From Gammaproteobacteria bacterium (GTDB lineage Bacteria > Pseudomonadota > Gammaproteobacteria > SZUA-229): a stretch of 5,274 nucleotides of DNA. Positions 1 through 5,274 of this stretch are shown piece after piece; position 1 is the stretch's first letter; every line of letters starts with the position of its first letter. The position numbers and the translations under genes are program-made. The notes beneath the pieces were generated by a model. That model searched no databases. It worked only from the letters and a program-made list of their open reading frames with translations, and was not told the origin of the DNA. Where the stretch lies: the NCBI GenBank assembly GCA_029879605.1, contig JAOUQA010000178.1, positions 1 to 5,274 on the forward strand, written 5' to 3'.

Positions 1-49
1 GCACTGCACAGATTGCCGTAACTGCTGCACATAAAACTATTTTTTTCAT
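1..49 (-). CDS. Start of an exported protein (signal peptide only; runs off left edge)
   Basis: The reverse strand reads ATG at 49-47 followed by an uninterrupted frame to the window edge, giving MKKIVLCAAVTAICAV. Two lysines after the initiator followed by a small, hydrophobic stretch rich in Ala, Val, Ile and Cys is the classic n- and h-region of a Sec signal peptide, so the product is probably periplasmic, outer-membrane or secreted. A strong Shine-Dalgarno (GAGGT, 62-58) lies 8 bases before the ATG and supports this start. The cleavage site and mature protein lie outside the window. A lipoprotein is possible because cysteines occur in the h-region, but no complete lipobox can be judged. 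The gene is divergent from valS. Its function cannot be inferred from 16 residues. Confidence 0.7.
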   Translation of the reverse strand, partial: MKKIVLCAAVTAICAV

Positions 50-57
50 TCTAAACT

Positions 58-62
58 ACCTC
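58..62 (-). promoter_or_regulatory. Shine-Dalgarno of the left-edge exported-protein gene
   Basis: The plus strand ACCTC reads GAGGT on the minus strand, complementary to the 16S rRNA tail and 8 bases from the ATG at 49. It is the main support for calling a real gene from only 16 visible codons. Confidence 0.65.
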
Positions 63-113
63 GTAATTAGCGTTAAAAATTTGTAAATGAAAATAATTTT
101 TTGTTTGACCACA

Positions 114-128
114 GGAAAATCATTATCA
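114..128. promoter_or_regulatory. Fur-box-like site overlapping a possible minus-strand -10 element
   Basis: GGAAAATCATTATCA matches the 7-1-7 Fur consensus TGATAATNATTATCA at 12 of the 14 defined positions; the mismatches are at positions 1 and 4. Read on the minus strand, its right half gives TGATAAT, whose GATAAT (127-122) could be a -10 element about 70 bases ahead of the exported-protein start. The matching -35 is poor (TTCATG, 151-146, 18-base spacer). A repressor site over a -10 would fit iron-dependent repression of the left gene. AT-rich DNA yields such matches by chance, so this is a candidate only. Confidence 0.3.
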
Positions 129-180
129 CTTGAACACAAACAACACATGAAAGCCTGCGGCTAATGGCGGGGGGCACTGA

Positions 181-195
181 CTTTATTAAATAAAG
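181..195. repeat. 15-base perfect palindrome, CTTTATT-A-AATAAAG
   Basis: Two 7-base arms are exact reverse complements around a single central A. The next base pair outward does not match. It lies mid-way between the divergent starts and is very AT-rich. It could be an operator for a dimeric regulator, but in DNA of this composition a chance origin is quite possible. Confidence 0.3.
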
Positions 196-254
196 CTTCG
201 CACCAATTTAAAACAGGCCAGCTTTCAATGCATTTTAAGCACAAAAACTTTCTC

Positions 255-270
255 ACATGTCCAGGCATGT
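255..270. repeat. Inverted repeat ACATG-N6-CATGT
   Basis: Five-base arms (255-259 and 266-270) are exact reverse complements around TCCAGG. It sits just before the TTGACT of the upstream valS promoter candidate, where a regulator could bind. The geometry and the CAGG core resemble the inverted repeat at 3241-3256 downstream of valS. No T-tract follows, so it is not an intrinsic terminator. Confidence 0.3.
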
Positions 271-274
271 TAAA

Positions 275-302
275 TTGACTCACCTCAATTCTTAAATATT
301 TA
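275..302 (+). promoter_or_regulatory. Possible upstream (secondary) valS promoter
   Basis: TTGACT at 275-280 matches the sigma-70 -35 consensus at 5 of 6 bases. With a 16-base spacer it faces TATTTA at 297-302, a poor -10 element. Transcription would start close to the palindrome at 306-320 and give a valS leader of roughly 125 bases. The strong -35 is the main argument and the weak -10 the main objection. Confidence 0.25.
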
Positions 303-305
303 TTT

Positions 306-320
306 TTTCTCTTAGAGAAA
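306..320. repeat. 15-base perfect palindrome, TTTCTCT-T-AGAGAAA
   Basis: Seven-base arms are exact reverse complements around one central T (position 313). It has the same odd-centred 7-1-7 geometry as the palindrome at 181-195 but a different sequence. It lies between the upstream promoter candidate and the proximal valS promoter, a natural place for an operator. As RNA it would fold only into a weak hairpin of about six pairs with a 3-base loop and is not followed by a T-run, so it is not a terminator. Confidence 0.3.
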
Positions 321-396
321 GAAACCAGACACCTTATCTAGCAGGCTTAAATCCAGAAATACGCTGGCAATGATGTGGAAGCAGTCCAATTTACGG

Positions 397-402
397 TATA
401 AT
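397..402 (+). promoter_or_regulatory. -10 element of the main valS promoter
   Basis: A perfect TATAAT is followed by a GC-rich discriminator (CCCGC, 403-407). Transcription would start near 409-411, giving a leader of about 25 bases that is U-rich and A-rich. No good -35 is present: TGTGGA at 374-379 with a 17-base spacer matches only two positions. In gammaproteobacteria a GC-rich discriminator is typical of growth-rate and stringently controlled translation genes, which would suit valS; that regulatory reading is inference. Confidence 0.6.
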
Positions 403-435
403 CCCGCTTCTTTTTTATATTGAATTTAAGCTGGC

Positions 436-3210
436 ATGGAAAAAACCTACAATCCACAGACAATCGAACAGAAATGGTACCAGGCCTGGGAAGATAAAGG
501 CTACTTCTCTCCGCGTGAAAATGAAGTAGAATCAGATAGTTACTGCATCATGATACCCCCGCCGAATGTCACGGGTACATTACATATGGGGCATGCCTTC
601 CAGGACACCATCATGGATGCCCTGACCCGTTATCATCGTATGAAAGGTAGTAATACCCTGTGGCAGGCAGGTACCGACCATGCCGGTATTGCCACCCAGA
701 TGGTGGTCGAGCGCCAGCTTAATGCAGAAGGCAAAAGTCGCCACGACCTGGGACGTGATGCCTTTATTGATCGTGTCTGGCAGTGGAAAGAACAGTCCGG
801 TGGTCAGATTACCCAACAACTACGCCGTATGGGCGGCTCCCTTGACTGGGCCCATGAACGTTTCACCATGGATGAAGGTTTATCCGCAGCGGTACAGAAA
901 GTTTTTATTGATCTTTATGATGAAGATTTAATTTACCGTGGCAAGCGCCTGGTGAACTGGGATCCGGTACTGCACACGGCGGTATCAGACCTGGAAGTTA
1001 TCTCAGAAGAAGAATCCGGTCATTTGTGGCATATGCGTTACCCGTTGACCGATGGCTCTGGACAGCTTGTAGTTGCAACCACACGTCCTGAAACCATGCT
1101 GGGTGATACCGCGGTTGCGGTTCACCCGGATGATGAACGTTATAAAAATTATATTGGTAAAACTATTACGCTGCCATTAGTGGGTCGTGAGATCCCCATC
1201 ATCGGTGACGACTATGTAGATCCTGAATTTGGATCCGGTTGTGTAAAAATAACCCCGGCTCATGATTTCAATGACTATGAAATGGGTCAACGGCATAAGC
1301 TGCCAATGATTAATGTACTGACGGTCGATGCCTGCATTAATGAAAATTCGCCCGAAAAATATCGTGGCTTTGATCGTTACGAAGCCCGTGACATGATCAT
1401 CCATGATTTACGGGAACTGGATTTACTGGAAAAAATTGAAGACCACAAACTAATGGTACCTCGCGGTGACCGTTCCGGTTCCGTGGTTGAACCTTACCTC
1501 ACGGATCAGTGGTTTGTTAAAGCCGAACCACTGGCCAAACCAGCCCGTGAAGCGGTTGAAAACGGCAGTATAAAATTTGTGCCGGAAAACTGGAGCAAAA
1601 CTTATTTTGAATGGATGAATAATATCCAGGACTGGTGTATTTCACGCCAGATCTGGTGGGGACACCGTATTCCTGCCTGGTATGACAAAGACGGCAAAGT
1701 TTATGTCGCTGACAGTGAACAGGCTGTACGTGAAAAATATAAATTATCTGCTGATATTAAATTAACCCAGGATGAAGATGTACTCGATACCTGGTTTTCT
1801 TCCGCGCTCTGGCCCTTCTCAACTTTAGGCTGGCCGGAAAATACTAATCGTTTAAAACAGTTTTACCCTACCAGCGTTCTGGTTACCGGTTTTGATATTA
1901 TTTTCTTCTGGGTCGCGCGCATGATTATGATGGGCCTGAAATTTATGGATGATGTACCCTTCAAAGAAATTTATATTCATGGCCTGGTGCGCGATGCGGA
2001 AGGCCAGAAGATGTCCAAATCCAAGGGCAATGTATTAGATCCCATTGACCTGATTGATGGTATTGAACTGGAAACGCTGGTTGAAAAACGCACCAGTGGT
2101 TTAATGCAGCCACAGATGGCAAAGAAAATTGAAAAAGCCACGCGCAAACATTTCCCCGATGGCATTCCTGCTTTTGGAACAGATGCCTTGCGTTTCACAT
2201 TTGCCGCACTCGCTTCCACTGGCCGAGATATTCGTTTTGATCTGCACCGTATTGAAGGTTACAGGAATTTCTGTAACAAGTTATGGAATGCAACACGCTA
2301 CGTGTTAATGAATACTGAAGACCAGGACACCGGCATTAATAACGATGATGTTGAACTATCACTGGCAGATCGCTGGATACTATCTCGCTTGCAGACAGTA
2401 GAAAAAAATATTGTCGAGCATATTGAAAGTTATCGCTTTGACCTGGCTGCCCGTGATCTTTACGCCTTTGTCTGGGAAGATTATTGTGACTGGTACCTGG
2501 AATTATCTAAACCCGTGTTAATGAAAGATGGTCCTTCTGAAGCAGCAAAGCGCGGCACCCGCAAAACGCTGGTTAATGTGCTGGAAACTATTTTACGTTT
2601 AAATCACCCCTTCATGCCTTATATCACCGAAGAACTCTGGCAGCGGGTAGCACCATTAACCGGTGTAGCAGGTGAAACGGTTATGACTCGCCCCTTCCCT
2701 GTAGCAGATGACAGGCTTATTGACGTTGACGCCGAAGAAGAACTGGAATGGGTAAAAACTTTTATTATGGGTGTACGACGAATACGCTCTGAAATGGATA
2801 TCGCACCAGGCAAACCTCTACCCGTACTACTGCAGAATAGTAGCGACCGTGATAAGCAGCGATTCAAACAAAATGAAGCTTTTGTGAGCACGCTTGCTAA
2901 ACTGGAATCAGTGACTCTACTGGCCGATGATGAACCGGCGCCAGAATCAGCTACTGCCCTGGTCGGCGAAATGAAACTTTTGATTCCGCTGGCGGGCCTG
3001 ATTGATAAAGATGCAGAACAGGCACGCTTGAATAAAGAAATTGCAAAAATTGATAGCAACCTGCAAAAGAGCAAGGCAAAACTGGATAACCCGAACTTTG
3101 CTGATAAAGCACCTGAAGCAGTGGTACAGAAAGAAAGAGACCGGGTAGCAGAAATGGAAAATGCTATCAAACAGTTACAGGAACAGCTGGAAAAGATTTC
3201 TTTATTATAA
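436..3210 (+). CDS. valS: Valyl-tRNA synthetase (ValRS)
   Basis: Cytoplasmic class I aminoacyl-tRNA synthetase that activates valine with ATP and charges tRNA-Val. The 924 residues are slightly shorter than the roughly 950 of the E. coli enzyme but contain every landmark. The Rossmann-fold HIGH motif is HMGH (50-53), inside PPPNVTGTLHMGH. The CP1 editing domain, which hydrolyses Thr-tRNA-Val, has TTRPET (215-220) and HDFNDYE (276-282). The catalytic core resumes with DWCISRQIWWGHR (399-411) and DTWFSSALW (451-459), and KMSKS is at 525-529. The helical anticodon-binding domain starts near LADRW (643-647), and a tRNA-binding coiled coil spans about 857-924. The start is supported because MEKTYNPQTIEQ matches the conserved ValRS N-terminus. 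The Shine-Dalgarno is weak (only TTAAG about 5-9 bases upstream), so initiation may rely on the U-rich leader. There is no T-box, as expected outside Firmicutes. The common gammaproteobacterial neighbours pepA and holC are absent just upstream; valS has its own promoter. No frameshift or missing catalytic residue is seen. Confidence 0.98.
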   Translation: MEKTYNPQTIEQKWYQAWEDKGYFSPRENEVESDSYCIMIPPPNVTGTLHMGHAFQDTIMDALTRYHRMKGSNTLWQAGTDHAGIATQMVVERQLNAEGKSRHDLGRDAFIDRVWQWKEQSGGQITQQLRRMGGSLDWAHERFTMDEGLSAAVQKVFIDLYDEDLIYRGKRLVNWDPVLHTAVSDLEVISEEESGHLWHMRYPLTDGSGQLVVATTRPETMLGDTAVAVHPDDERYKNYIGKTITLPLVGREIPIIGDDYVDPEFGSGCVKITPAHDFNDYEMGQRHKLPMINVLTVDACINENSPEKYRGFDRYEARDMIIHDLRELDLLEKIEDHKLMVPRGDRSGSVVEPYLTDQWFVKAEPLAKPAREAVENGSIKFVPENWSKTYFEWMNNIQDWCISRQIWWGHRIPAWYDKDGKVYVADSEQAVREKYKLSADIKLTQDEDVLDTWFSSALWPFSTLGWPENTNRLKQFYPTSVLVTGFDIIFFWVARMIMMGLKFMDDVPFKEIYIHGLVRDAEGQKMSKSKGNVLDPIDLIDGIELETLVEKRTSGLMQPQMAKKIEKATRKHFPDGIPAFGTDALRFTFAALASTGRDIRFDLHRIEGYRNFCNKLWNATRYVLMNTEDQDTGINNDDVELSLADRWILSRLQTVEKNIVEHIESYRFDLAARDLYAFVWEDYCDWYLELSKPVLMKDGPSEAAKRGTRKTLVNVLETILRLNHPFMPYITEELWQRVAPLTGVAGETVMTRPFPVADDRLIDVDAEEELEWVKTFIMGVRRIRSEMDIAPGKPLPVLLQNSSDRDKQRFKQNEAFVSTLAKLESVTLLADDEPAPESATALVGEMKLLIPLAGLIDKDAEQARLNKEIAKIDSNLQKSKAKLDNPNFADKAPEAVVQKERDRVAEMENAIKQLQEQLEKISLL

Positions 3211-3297
3211 AAAACCAGTCCTTTTTAAATCAATTATTTTTACATACAGGGATGTATTAACAAGAATCTGACATTCGAGCGTTATCTATCAGGATTT
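3211..3297. other. Convergent gap between valS and the GGDEF-EAL gene
   Basis: The 87 bases separate two convergent stop codons (valS TAA 3208-3210; minus-strand TAA 3300-3298). The A-run and T-run around 3209-3226 can pair only through A-T, with mismatched CC/CC inside, so no strong intrinsic terminator is supported for either gene. The only compact hairpin candidate is the inverted repeat at 3241-3256. Termination may be Rho-dependent or may lie inside the opposing gene. Confidence 0.6.
3241..3256. repeat. Inverted repeat TACAT-N6-ATGTA in the convergent gap
   Basis: Arms 3241-3245 and 3252-3256 are exact reverse complements around ACAGGG. A hairpin would have only one G-C pair per stem and no T-run follows on either strand, so it is a poor intrinsic terminator. 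It shares the pattern ACAT...CAGG-N-ATGT with the repeat at 255-270 on the other side of valS. It may be a dispersed short motif or a binding site, or chance. Confidence 0.3.
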
Positions 3298-5274
3298 TTA
3301 CTGGCAATTCGTTGCTTTACACAATTTGAGAAAATCTTCTGCCGCCAGAGGTTTGCTATAATAATAACCCTGAACTTCGTCACAACCAATTTTTTTCAAA
3401 AACTGCAACTGCCCTTCAGTTTCGACACCTTCTGCCAGGACACTAAGATTCATACAATGCCCAAGCGCCACAATCGAATTAATCATATCCGCATCACTAT
3501 CATCGGTAACAATATCATGGACAAATGTCTTATCTATTTTCAGGCGATTAATGGGAAATCGTTTAAGATAACTAAGTGATGAATAACCTGTTCCAAAATC
3601 ATCAATAGATAACTCAACACCCATTTTATGAAAATCATTAAGTGTATCAATGGTAACCTGGTTATCTCGCATAATAATGCTTTCAGTTAATTCAAGATCC
3701 AGTCGGCGTGGATCAATACCATGTTTCATCAAAATCCCATGAACTATACTAGCAAAACCTGGCTTCCAGAATTGTCGCGCTGATAAATTAATAGCCATAC
3801 GCAATGGAGGACAGCCTGATTGCTCCCAGCTTGCCAATTGCTTACATGCAGCATCAATTACCCATTCTCCAATTGGCACTATTAAACCTGTTTCTTCCAT
3901 AATTGGAATAAAAGTATCCGGAAGAATTAAACCGTATTCTGGGTGCTGCCAACGCAAAAGAGCCTCTGCCGCCACGATACCGCCAGTCAACAGTGAGTAT
4001 TGCGGCTGATAATGGATAAGCAGTTCATTTTTCTCAAGCGCATGGCGTAAATAATGCTCCATGCTAAGACGATGTGAAACATCACTGGTTAGTTCAGATG
4101 TATAAAACTGGTAATTATTACGTCCTTCTGATTTGGCACGATACATTGCCGTATCAGCATTCCTCAACATTGTTTCTACATCTTTACCATCATCAGGATA
4201 GATGCTTATACCAATACTTGCTCCTACATGGATTTCATTATCATCGACAACAAACTCTTTCATAAACTGCGACAGTATATTCTCTGCAAAATGCCCGGCA
4301 TAACTCCTGTCATCAAGACCACCCAGAATAATTATAAACTCATCACCACCAAGACGCGCAATAGTATCCTTATTTCGCACATGTTCACTTAACCTTGATG
4401 TCACCTCCCTGAGTAACCTGTCGCCAAATACATGACCCAATGAATCATTAATATTCTTGAACATATCAAGATCAAGGAACAATACAGCTACAACTTGCTG
4501 ATTTCGCTTTGCCAGTTGCAGTTCATGTTCAAGACGTGCAGTACACAATAACCGATTAGGGAGATCGGTTAATGGATCATGATGAGCCAGATACTCAAGC
4601 TTGCTCTCAGTTTCCTTGATATTACTTATATCTGTGAAGACACCAACGTATTGAATAACATTGTTATCATCTGATACAAATGAATTAACACTTAGAAGTT
4701 CTGTATAAATTTCTCCATTTTTTCTACGATTCTGTATTTCACCTCTCCAGTGACCCGTTTCCTCAATAGACTTCCACATAACTTCATAAAACATACTATC
4801 ATGCTGACCCGACTGTAATAATGACGGATTTCGACCAATAACCTCGGCTTCACTATAACCGGTAATATTCGAAAATGCCTGGTTAACACTAACAATATTC
4901 ACATCAGAATCAGTAATAATGATACCTTCTGAAGTATTATCAAATACAATTGCAGCACGCTTTAAGCGCTGTTGTTTGCGCGCAATTTCTTTTACCATAT
5001 TATTAAAACCTGACACCATATTTTGCAATTCAGTAAATGATGAATTAACTGTTGATGGCATAAAGTTTTGCTGACCAACACGTTCAAAATCGCTCGATAT
5101 GCACTGGATGCTGGCTATAATACGTTTTACAAGTTTAAGGCCAACTATAAGAAATAATAAAACAATGGATAAGGCACCTACAATAAGACCTGTAATTAAA
5201 TTACGAATTGGCTCCAGAACATAATCACGGTCAACCTCAGTAATTACATACCAGTTCAGGTTTTCTATGAACAA
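3298..5274 (-). CDS. Membrane PAS-GGDEF-EAL cyclic-di-GMP enzyme (5' end beyond right edge)
   Basis: Predicted bifunctional c-di-GMP synthase (diguanylate cyclase) and phosphodiesterase at the inner membrane. The gene is open at the right edge: the first visible codon is TTG (5274-5272) inside a domain, not a start, so 658 C-terminal codons are seen. Numbering from that codon: about 1-25 (NLNWYVITEVDRDYV) resemble the end of a periplasmic Cache-type sensor; TM helix 26-49; HAMP-like linker 50-102; PAS with PAC about 105-218; GGDEF about 225-392; EAL about 405-652. GGDEF residues are intact: D268, K273, N276, D285, R307 and GGDEF 309-313, plus the inhibitory I-site RNKD (300-303) five residues before the motif. 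EAL residues are intact: E437 of EALLRW, N496, E528 of ELTES, D558-D559 of DDFGTGYSSL, K579, E615 and Q635 of QGYYYS. Both activities are therefore plausible. A missing N-terminal TM helix and the rest of the sensor are expected to the right. The ligand and the cellular output (biofilm, motility or other) cannot be told from context. Confidence 0.95.
   Translation of the reverse strand: MFIENLNWYVITEVDRDYVLEPIRNLITGLIVGALSIVLLFLIVGLKLVKRIIASIQCISSDFERVGQQNFMPSTVNSSFTELQNMVSGFNNMVKEIARKQQRLKRAAIVFDNTSEGIIITDSDVNIVSVNQAFSNITGYSEAEVIGRNPSLLQSGQHDSMFYEVMWKSIEETGHWRGEIQNRRKNGEIYTELLSVNSFVSDDNNVIQYVGVFTDISNIKETESKLEYLAHHDPLTDLPNRLLCTARLEHELQLAKRNQQVVAVLFLDLDMFKNINDSLGHVFGDRLLREVTSRLSEHVRNKDTIARLGGDEFIIILGGLDDRSYAGHFAENILSQFMKEFVVDDNEIHVGASIGISIYPDDGKDVETMLRNADTAMYRAKSEGRNNYQFYTSELTSDVSHRLSMEHYLRHALEKNELLIHYQPQYSLLTGGIVAAEALLRWQHPEYGLILPDTFIPIMEETGLIVPIGEWVIDAACKQLASWEQSGCPPLRMAINLSARQFWKPGFASIVHGILMKHGIDPRRLDLELTESIIMRDNQVTIDTLNDFHKMGVELSIDDFGTGYSSLSYLKRFPINRLKIDKTFVHDIVTDDSDADMINSIVALGHCMNLSVLAEGVETEGQLQFLKKIGCDEVQGYYYSKPLAAEDFLKLCKATNCQ

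Larger units (their letters stand above)
50..435. other. Divergent intergenic region between the exported-protein gene and valS
   Basis: These 386 bases hold no ORF of useful length on either strand and no recognisable tRNA, T-box or riboswitch. The region is AT-rich apart from a short GC-rich patch with a run of six G around 153-176. It contains the valS promoter at its right end, an upstream promoter candidate near 275-302, a Fur-box-like site at 114-128, two odd-centred perfect palindromes (181-195 and 306-320) and a 5-6-5 inverted repeat (255-270). Nearly 400 bases between divergent genes is generous for two simple promoters, so extra regulatory sites or a small RNA are possible, but neither is demonstrated. 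Confidence 0.75.

Noticed and set aside
147..164. Mini-ORF MKACG-stop in the intergenic region as a leader peptide
   Set aside because: It has only five codons, no Shine-Dalgarno, no valine codons and no attenuator-like hairpins, and it lies upstream of both valS promoter candidates.
152..176. GC-rich patch with AGCC-TGC-GGCT and a run of six G as a hairpin or quadruplex
   Set aside because: The stem is only four pairs, no T-run follows on either strand, and a single G-run does not make a quadruplex.
580..2219. Several 75-83 codon open frames overlapping valS on both strands
   Set aside because: All are embedded in a clear, conserved valS reading frame and show no recognisable protein features.
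2619..3170. 183-codon open frame antisense to the 3' end of valS
   Set aside because: It is fully inside the conserved C-terminal part of valS. Its Ser-rich, low-complexity translation is what the reverse complement of Glu/Lys/Ala-rich coiled-coil codons gives. No ribosome binding site or domain is evident.
3207..3227. A-run, CCAGTCC, T-run after the valS stop as an intrinsic terminator
   Set aside because: The stem would consist only of A-T pairs because the inner CC faces CC; this is too weak for a credible intrinsic terminator.
334..3293. Near-identical 12-mers TTATCTAGCAGG (334-345) and TTATCTATCAGG (3282-3293) on either side of valS
   Set aside because: An 11 of 12 match could be an element boundary or attachment-like repeat, but valS is a vertically inherited core gene and one such match between two intergenic regions is within reach of chance.
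4074..4895. Two short open frames of 63 and 67 codons within the GGDEF-EAL gene
   Set aside because: They lie in other frames across conserved GGDEF and PAS coding sequence; chance frames.

Overview
The window looks like chromosomal DNA of a gammaproteobacterium of moderate, AT-leaning composition. The basis is a valyl-tRNA synthetase that reads collinearly with the enterobacterial enzyme as I remember it, from the first residues to the C-terminal coiled coil, plus a membrane-anchored PAS-GGDEF-EAL protein of a type very common in this class. I cannot assign a genus from the sequence alone.

Layout: (1) positions 1-49, minus strand: the first 16 codons of a gene leaving the left edge, encoding the start of a probable signal peptide, with a good Shine-Dalgarno at 58-62. 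(2) positions 50-435: a 386-base AT-rich divergent intergenic region. It holds a perfect TATAAT -10 element for valS, a weaker upstream promoter candidate, a Fur-box-like sequence near the left gene, two perfect 15-base palindromes and one 5-6-5 inverted repeat. (3) positions 436-3210, plus strand: complete valS. (4) positions 3211-3297: an 87-base convergent gap with one small inverted repeat and no convincing intrinsic terminator. (5) positions 3298-5274, minus strand: the C-terminal 658 codons of a cyclic-di-GMP sensor/turnover protein (end of a periplasmic sensor, TM helix, HAMP, PAS, GGDEF, EAL). It runs off the right edge, so its true N-terminus is not in the window.

The genes do not form a pathway. 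valS is a housekeeping translation gene transcribed alone here, flanked by a divergent exported-protein gene and a convergent c-di-GMP signalling gene. No mobile element, CRISPR array, tRNA, rRNA or defence system is visible, and I do not see a novel multi-gene system. The points most worth checking are the apparently bifunctional GGDEF-EAL enzyme with an intact product-inhibition site, its NifL-like PAS domain, the Fur-box-like site, and the small inverted repeats on either side of valS.
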